Assembly: GCA_902373595.1 (NCBI GenBank)
Contig: CABKMX010000052.1
Location: 1 to 7,216, forward strand
Reading direction: 5' to 3'
DNA from: an uncultured Christensenellaceae bacterium
Lineage (GTDB): Bacteria > Bacillota > Clostridia > Christensenellales > UBA3700
DNA: 7,216 nucleotides
The notes under the pieces were generated by a model, which was not told the origin of the DNA, did not search any database, and saw only the letters and a list, made by a program, of their open reading frames with translations. The position numbers and the translations under genes were made by a program. Positions 4,964 through 7,216 of this stretch are shown here, one piece after another (the first letter of the stretch is position 1; the number at the start of each line of letters is the position of its first letter).

Positions 4964-6463
4964 TCAACCCTTTTTCACCTTTTGCCATTGCTCGGGCGTG
5001 CCGCGGTAAATCATCTCCGCCTTTATGCCTTTCAGCCCGGTGATGTCGACGACGGTGGACGGCAAAGTCACCTTTGCCAACTCGTTGCAAAACGTGAACG
5101 CCGTGCTCTCTATCCTCTTCACTCCTTCGCGAATCACCACCTCGCTCAACGCGGGGCAAAACGCAAACGTGCCGCCGGATATGTTCTCGATTCCGCCGCC
5201 TATCTCTACGCGCCGCAACGACTTGCAGGCGAAAAACGCCTGCTGCCCCAACTTCTTTACGCTCTCCGGAATGACGACGCTCGTCAACGCTTCGCATCCC
5301 GAAAACGCGCTCGCGCCTATCTCTTCGACGCCGTTGCCGAAAGACACGCTCGTCAACTTGCCGCAATGGTCGAACGCAAACACGCCTATCCGCTTGACCG
5401 AGTCCGGAATTGTCACCGCCTTGAGTGCGGAATTTGAGAATGCTCCGTCCCCTATTTCAATCACCGAATTTGGAATGACCGCCTCTTCCAGACAAGACTT
5501 GTCTCCGTTGAGCGAACAGATAAATTTGGCACCCGTGTCGATTATAATACGTTTTTCGCTTTCGTTGACGATTGCAATCGCGGCAAGACGGGGATGCTTT
5601 TCGTTGCCCAAATACAATATCCCGTCCTTCTCGTTGCCGCGCAAGGCGTCGCAATTCGCAAACGCCACTCCGTCCAAGCTTTCGAGCGAATCGGGCAGTC
5701 GTACCTCTTTCAGCTTCTCGCATTGATTAAAGGCAAGCGCGCCGATCGACGTCACACCGTCCGGAATCAATGCGCGTTCAAGCCCGGTGTTGGCAAATGC
5801 AAATTCGCCTATCTTTCGCACTCCGCTCGGTATGACGCTGTCACTGCCGCCGGCAATCAATATATCCCCGTCGCGCTCGATTAAACAGCCGCCGTCCGAA
5901 CGGTATACGGCGTTTTTCTCGTCGACAACGATTTTGCGCAAGCCGTCGCAACGGAAAAACGCAAACTCGCCTACGCATGCGACGGTTGCGGATATTTTGA
6001 CTTTTGTCACTCTGCTGCGCGTAAATGCGTTTTCGGCAATCACTCGCGTGCCGTCGGGCACAACGAATTCGCCGTCATAGTCATCGCTAGCTTTGATCAA
6101 CGCATAAAGCGGTTCGTCCGCCGTGCCGGCGTAATACCCTCCGCCAAAACTATTCAACGCCGGATAATTCCCTTCATCGTCATAAAAGAACGTCTCGGAC
6201 CCGATATATTCGACGGTGTCGGACAACACGACCTCTTCCAGCTTTGCGCAACCGGCAAACGCCATCGAGCCGATCTGTTTCACTCCCCTCGGCACCGTCA
6301 CCGAACGCACATCACTGTCCACAAATGCACCGTAATCGATCGCAACCACCGGCTTGCCTTTGTGCATTGCGGGTATCGTGACGTCAAAGTTCTCGCCCTT
6401 GCGGTATGTATAGTCGGCAATCACATAGCCGTCAAAATTCTCGTCATATCCGTATCTGAACAT
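4964..6463 (-). CDS. BspA-type leucine-rich repeat (LRR_5) protein, no signal peptide
   Basis: The 499-residue protein is built of about 22-24-residue BspA/Treponema pallidum-type repeats (consensus: Ile-Gly-x-x-Ala-Phe-x-x-Cys-x-x-Leu-x-x-Val-x-Ile-Pro-x-x-Val). The N-terminus, with GYVIADY (12-18) and VTIPAMHKGKPVVAI (28-42), is the usual cap. Clear repeats cover about 43-92, then 133-180 and 208-275 with insertions between them, and a regular run at 326-470 that includes IPNSVIEIGDGAF, IPDSVKRIGVFAF and IPESVKKLGQQAF. The C-terminal IYRGTPEQWQKVKKG is the common end motif. The ATG has AGAGGTGAG upstream. No signal peptide, membrane span or sorting motif is visible, so a cytoplasmic location or an atypical export route is implied. 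Many family members are surface adhesins; here a protein-binding scaffold role is inferred only. Confidence 0.88.
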   Translation of the reverse strand: MFRYGYDENFDGYVIADYTYRKGENFDVTIPAMHKGKPVVAIDYGAFVDSDVRSVTVPRGVKQIGSMAFAGCAKLEEVVLSDTVEYIGSETFFYDDEGNYPALNSFGGGYYAGTADEPLYALIKASDDYDGEFVVPDGTRVIAENAFTRSRVTKVKISATVACVGEFAFFRCDGLRKIVVDEKNAVYRSDGGCLIERDGDILIAGGSDSVIPSGVRKIGEFAFANTGLERALIPDGVTSIGALAFNQCEKLKEVRLPDSLESLDGVAFANCDALRGNEKDGILYLGNEKHPRLAAIAIVNESEKRIIIDTGAKFICSLNGDKSCLEEAVIPNSVIEIGDGAFSNSALKAVTIPDSVKRIGVFAFDHCGKLTSVSFGNGVEEIGASAFSGCEALTSVVIPESVKKLGQQAFFACKSLRRVEIGGGIENISGGTFAFCPALSEVVIREGVKRIESTAFTFCNELAKVTLPSTVVDITGLKGIKAEMIYRGTPEQWQKVKKG

Positions 6464-6480
6464 AACTCACCTCTATGTCT

Positions 6481-6508
6481 ATGATAGCATATCCGTACTC
6501 CTTTGCAA
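6481..6508 (-). promoter_or_regulatory. predicted promoter of the LRR gene
   Basis: On the minus strand, TTGCAA (6508-6503), a 16-nt spacer and TATCAT (6486-6481). Transcription would start near 6474, about 11 nt before the ATG at 6463. The -35 box lies in the 10-bp palindrome CTTTGCAAAG (6501-6510). Confidence 0.45.
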
Positions 6509-6541
6509 AGCGATAGCTAAAGAATTTTTGTGCCACAAGTC

Positions 6542-6601
6542 TCAATGCACCGAATGTGTCGCGGCGAACAACTTGGTCAAAATTCTTAAATTGATAAACA
6601 T
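6542..6601 (-). CDS. possible 19-residue small ORF
   Basis: The frame reads MFINLRILTKLFAATHSVH, then TGA. The ATG (6599-6601) is preceded by AAGGAG at ideal spacing, as good as at the known genes here. There is no promoter, homology or conserved context to confirm it. It could be a leader peptide upstream of the LRR gene, a decayed 5' end of a lost gene, or chance. Confidence 0.22.
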   Translation of the reverse strand: MFINLRILTKLFAATHSVH

Positions 6602-6868
6602 GCCGTCTCCTTATTTGGCACACTTTAATAGTTGGGCTTCCTTTACATCCGTGCTATTCGTCAATGCGCTTTCAAGGAAGTGGTAGATTTTTGTGAATTT
6701 GGCATAACCTAACACGCAAAATACTTGTCATAAAAAATAGACAAACCATGTGTTTATACTGTGTTTAAGTTGGAAAGAGCTTTTGCGGAAAAAATGATCC
6801 TTTCGCAATGAAAACCTTGATTTGCTGTAATGTTTGTAGATGTATACCGGACTTTGTTAAGATATACT

Positions 6869-6887
6869 CCAAATATAGTTTATTTGG
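6869..6887. promoter_or_regulatory. CCAAATA-5-TATTTGG inverted repeat (operator candidate)
   Basis: A perfect 7-bp inverted repeat with a 5-bp centre begins directly after the first GATATACT box (6861-6868) and lies upstream of the DUF262 gene. The size suits a dimeric repressor. No regulator gene is in the window. Confidence 0.4.
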
Positions 6888-6907
6888 CTATCCGTTGGTC
6901 TTGTATT

Positions 6908-6940
6908 TGATATACTTTAAGCTTTAGATATGATATACTT
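6908..6940 (+). promoter_or_regulatory. tandem extended -10 promoter boxes of the DUF262 gene
   Basis: TGATATACTT occurs at 6908-6917 and 6931-6940. Each copy has the extended -10 form TGnTATACT without a good -35. The second would start transcription near 6946, about 23 nt before ATG 6969 and upstream of the AAGGAG ribosome-binding site at 6957-6962. Confidence 0.45.
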
Positions 6941-6968
6941 GTTTTGATAACATCATAAGGAGTCTGAT

Positions 6969-7216
6969 ATGAGAGTAGATAAATATCGTGTTCTTGGTGA
7001 ACTTATCGAGAAAAATCAACGCCAATTCGTCATCCCCGTCTATCAACGCAATTATGATTGGGAAAAATCACATTGCAAGAAATTGTTCGAAGATATTTTG
7101 GAAGCAAATAAACGTGACCGCTTTCATTTTCTTGGCTCAATCGTTTATGTAGATCAAGGTGAGGAAAATAAAATCCAGAAGTGTTTGATAATCGATGGGC
7201 AACAGCGCATCACTAC
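6969..7216 (+). CDS. DUF262-domain protein, N-terminal part (GmrSD / SspE-like, probable antiphage nuclease)
   Basis: The first 82 codons are present and the gene leaves the window at the right edge. The ATG has AAGGAG 6 nt upstream. The DUF262 signature is clear: FVIPVYQRNYDW (20-31), LFEDI (39-43), HFLGSIVYV (53-61) and LIIDGQQRITT (73-82 onward), where DGQQR is the conserved nucleotide-hydrolysis motif of this ParB-like fold. DUF262 is the GmrS part of type IV restriction enzymes that attack modified phage DNA, and occurs in SspE and related defence proteins, often fused to a DUF1524 HNH nuclease domain. That C-terminal half would be outside the window and is not seen. The base composition is much more AT-rich than in genes to the left, consistent with horizontal acquisition. 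Confidence 0.85.
   Translation, partial: MRVDKYRVLGELIEKNQRQFVIPVYQRNYDWEKSHCKKLFEDILEANKRDRFHFLGSIVYVDQGEENKIQKCLIIDGQQRIT

Larger units (their letters stand above)
6602..6956. other. AT-rich intergenic region upstream of the DUF262 gene
   Basis: No gene is recognisable. The base composition falls from GC-rich to AT-rich. It contains TTGTC/GACAA half-sites (6725-6729 with 6740-6744), a bulged hairpin TTGCG-G-AAA/TTTCGCAA (6783-6791 with 6801-6808), the CCAAATA/TATTTGG inverted repeat (6869-6875 with 6881-6887) and three GATATACT boxes. This is an elaborate control region or a recombination junction. Confidence 0.4.

Noticed and set aside
5025..5726. Plus-strand frames opposite the LRR gene
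   Set aside because: Their periodic look simply mirrors the repeats of the LRR gene on the other strand.
1..7216. tRNA, rRNA, insertion sequence, integrase or attachment-site signals
   Set aside because: No cloverleaf, ribosomal motif, transposase or flanking target duplication was recognised in the reading of either strand.

Overview
The window looks like a chromosomal stretch from a Gram-positive, Clostridia-like bacterium (Bacillota), possibly an uncultivated gut lineage. The grounds are an ECF sigma factor paired with an RsgI-type membrane anti-sigma factor, a BspA-type leucine-rich-repeat protein, purine-rich Shine-Dalgarno sequences at nearly every gene, and canonical TTGACA/TATAAT-like promoters. 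The taxonomic call is inference. Most coding sequence lies on the minus strand and is GC-rich; the last ~700 bases at the right become clearly AT-rich.

Left edge (1-390): the first 19 codons of a minus-strand gene with a hydrophobic N-terminus run off the window. A ~300-base gap without a convincing gene follows. It holds a strong plus-strand promoter (206-234), a 10-bp inverted repeat beginning at the predicted transcription start (241-297), and a GC-rich hairpin with a T-rich tail (357-386). Together these resemble a complete small-RNA gene of about 145 nt.

385-1831 (minus): a two-gene AbiE-type (type IV) toxin-antitoxin / abortive-infection operon, antitoxin AbiEi first and nucleotidyltransferase toxin AbiEii second, overlapping by 17 bp. 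A 19+19-bp imperfect inverted repeat covers the predicted -10 element and Shine-Dalgarno of the antitoxin gene and is a strong candidate for the autoregulatory operator.

1880-2261: noncoding spacer with a probable minus-strand terminator and a set of about 74-nt-spaced degenerate repeats, each with a CTCGC...GCGAG-like palindrome.

2262-4258 (minus): an ECF sigma factor and its RsgI-like anti-sigma factor, overlapping by ATGA. The anti-sigma factor has one membrane span, the conserved RsgI-type extracytoplasmic domain with an Asn-Pro bond, and an unusual ~300-residue Ala/Glu/Asp-rich helical ectodomain.

4482-4919 (plus): a short MGMT-family alkyltransferase-domain protein with its catalytic Cys, its own promoter, and a bidirectional terminator shared with the convergent gene.

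4964-6508 (minus): a BspA-type LRR protein with no visible signal peptide.

6509-7216: an AT-rich intergenic region with repeated promoter-like boxes, then the start of a plus-strand DUF262 (GmrSD/SspE-like) gene cut by the window edge. AbiE and the DUF262 protein both suggest phage-defence cargo placed among ordinary regulatory and surface/scaffold genes. Nothing in the sequence shows that the two defence loci act together.
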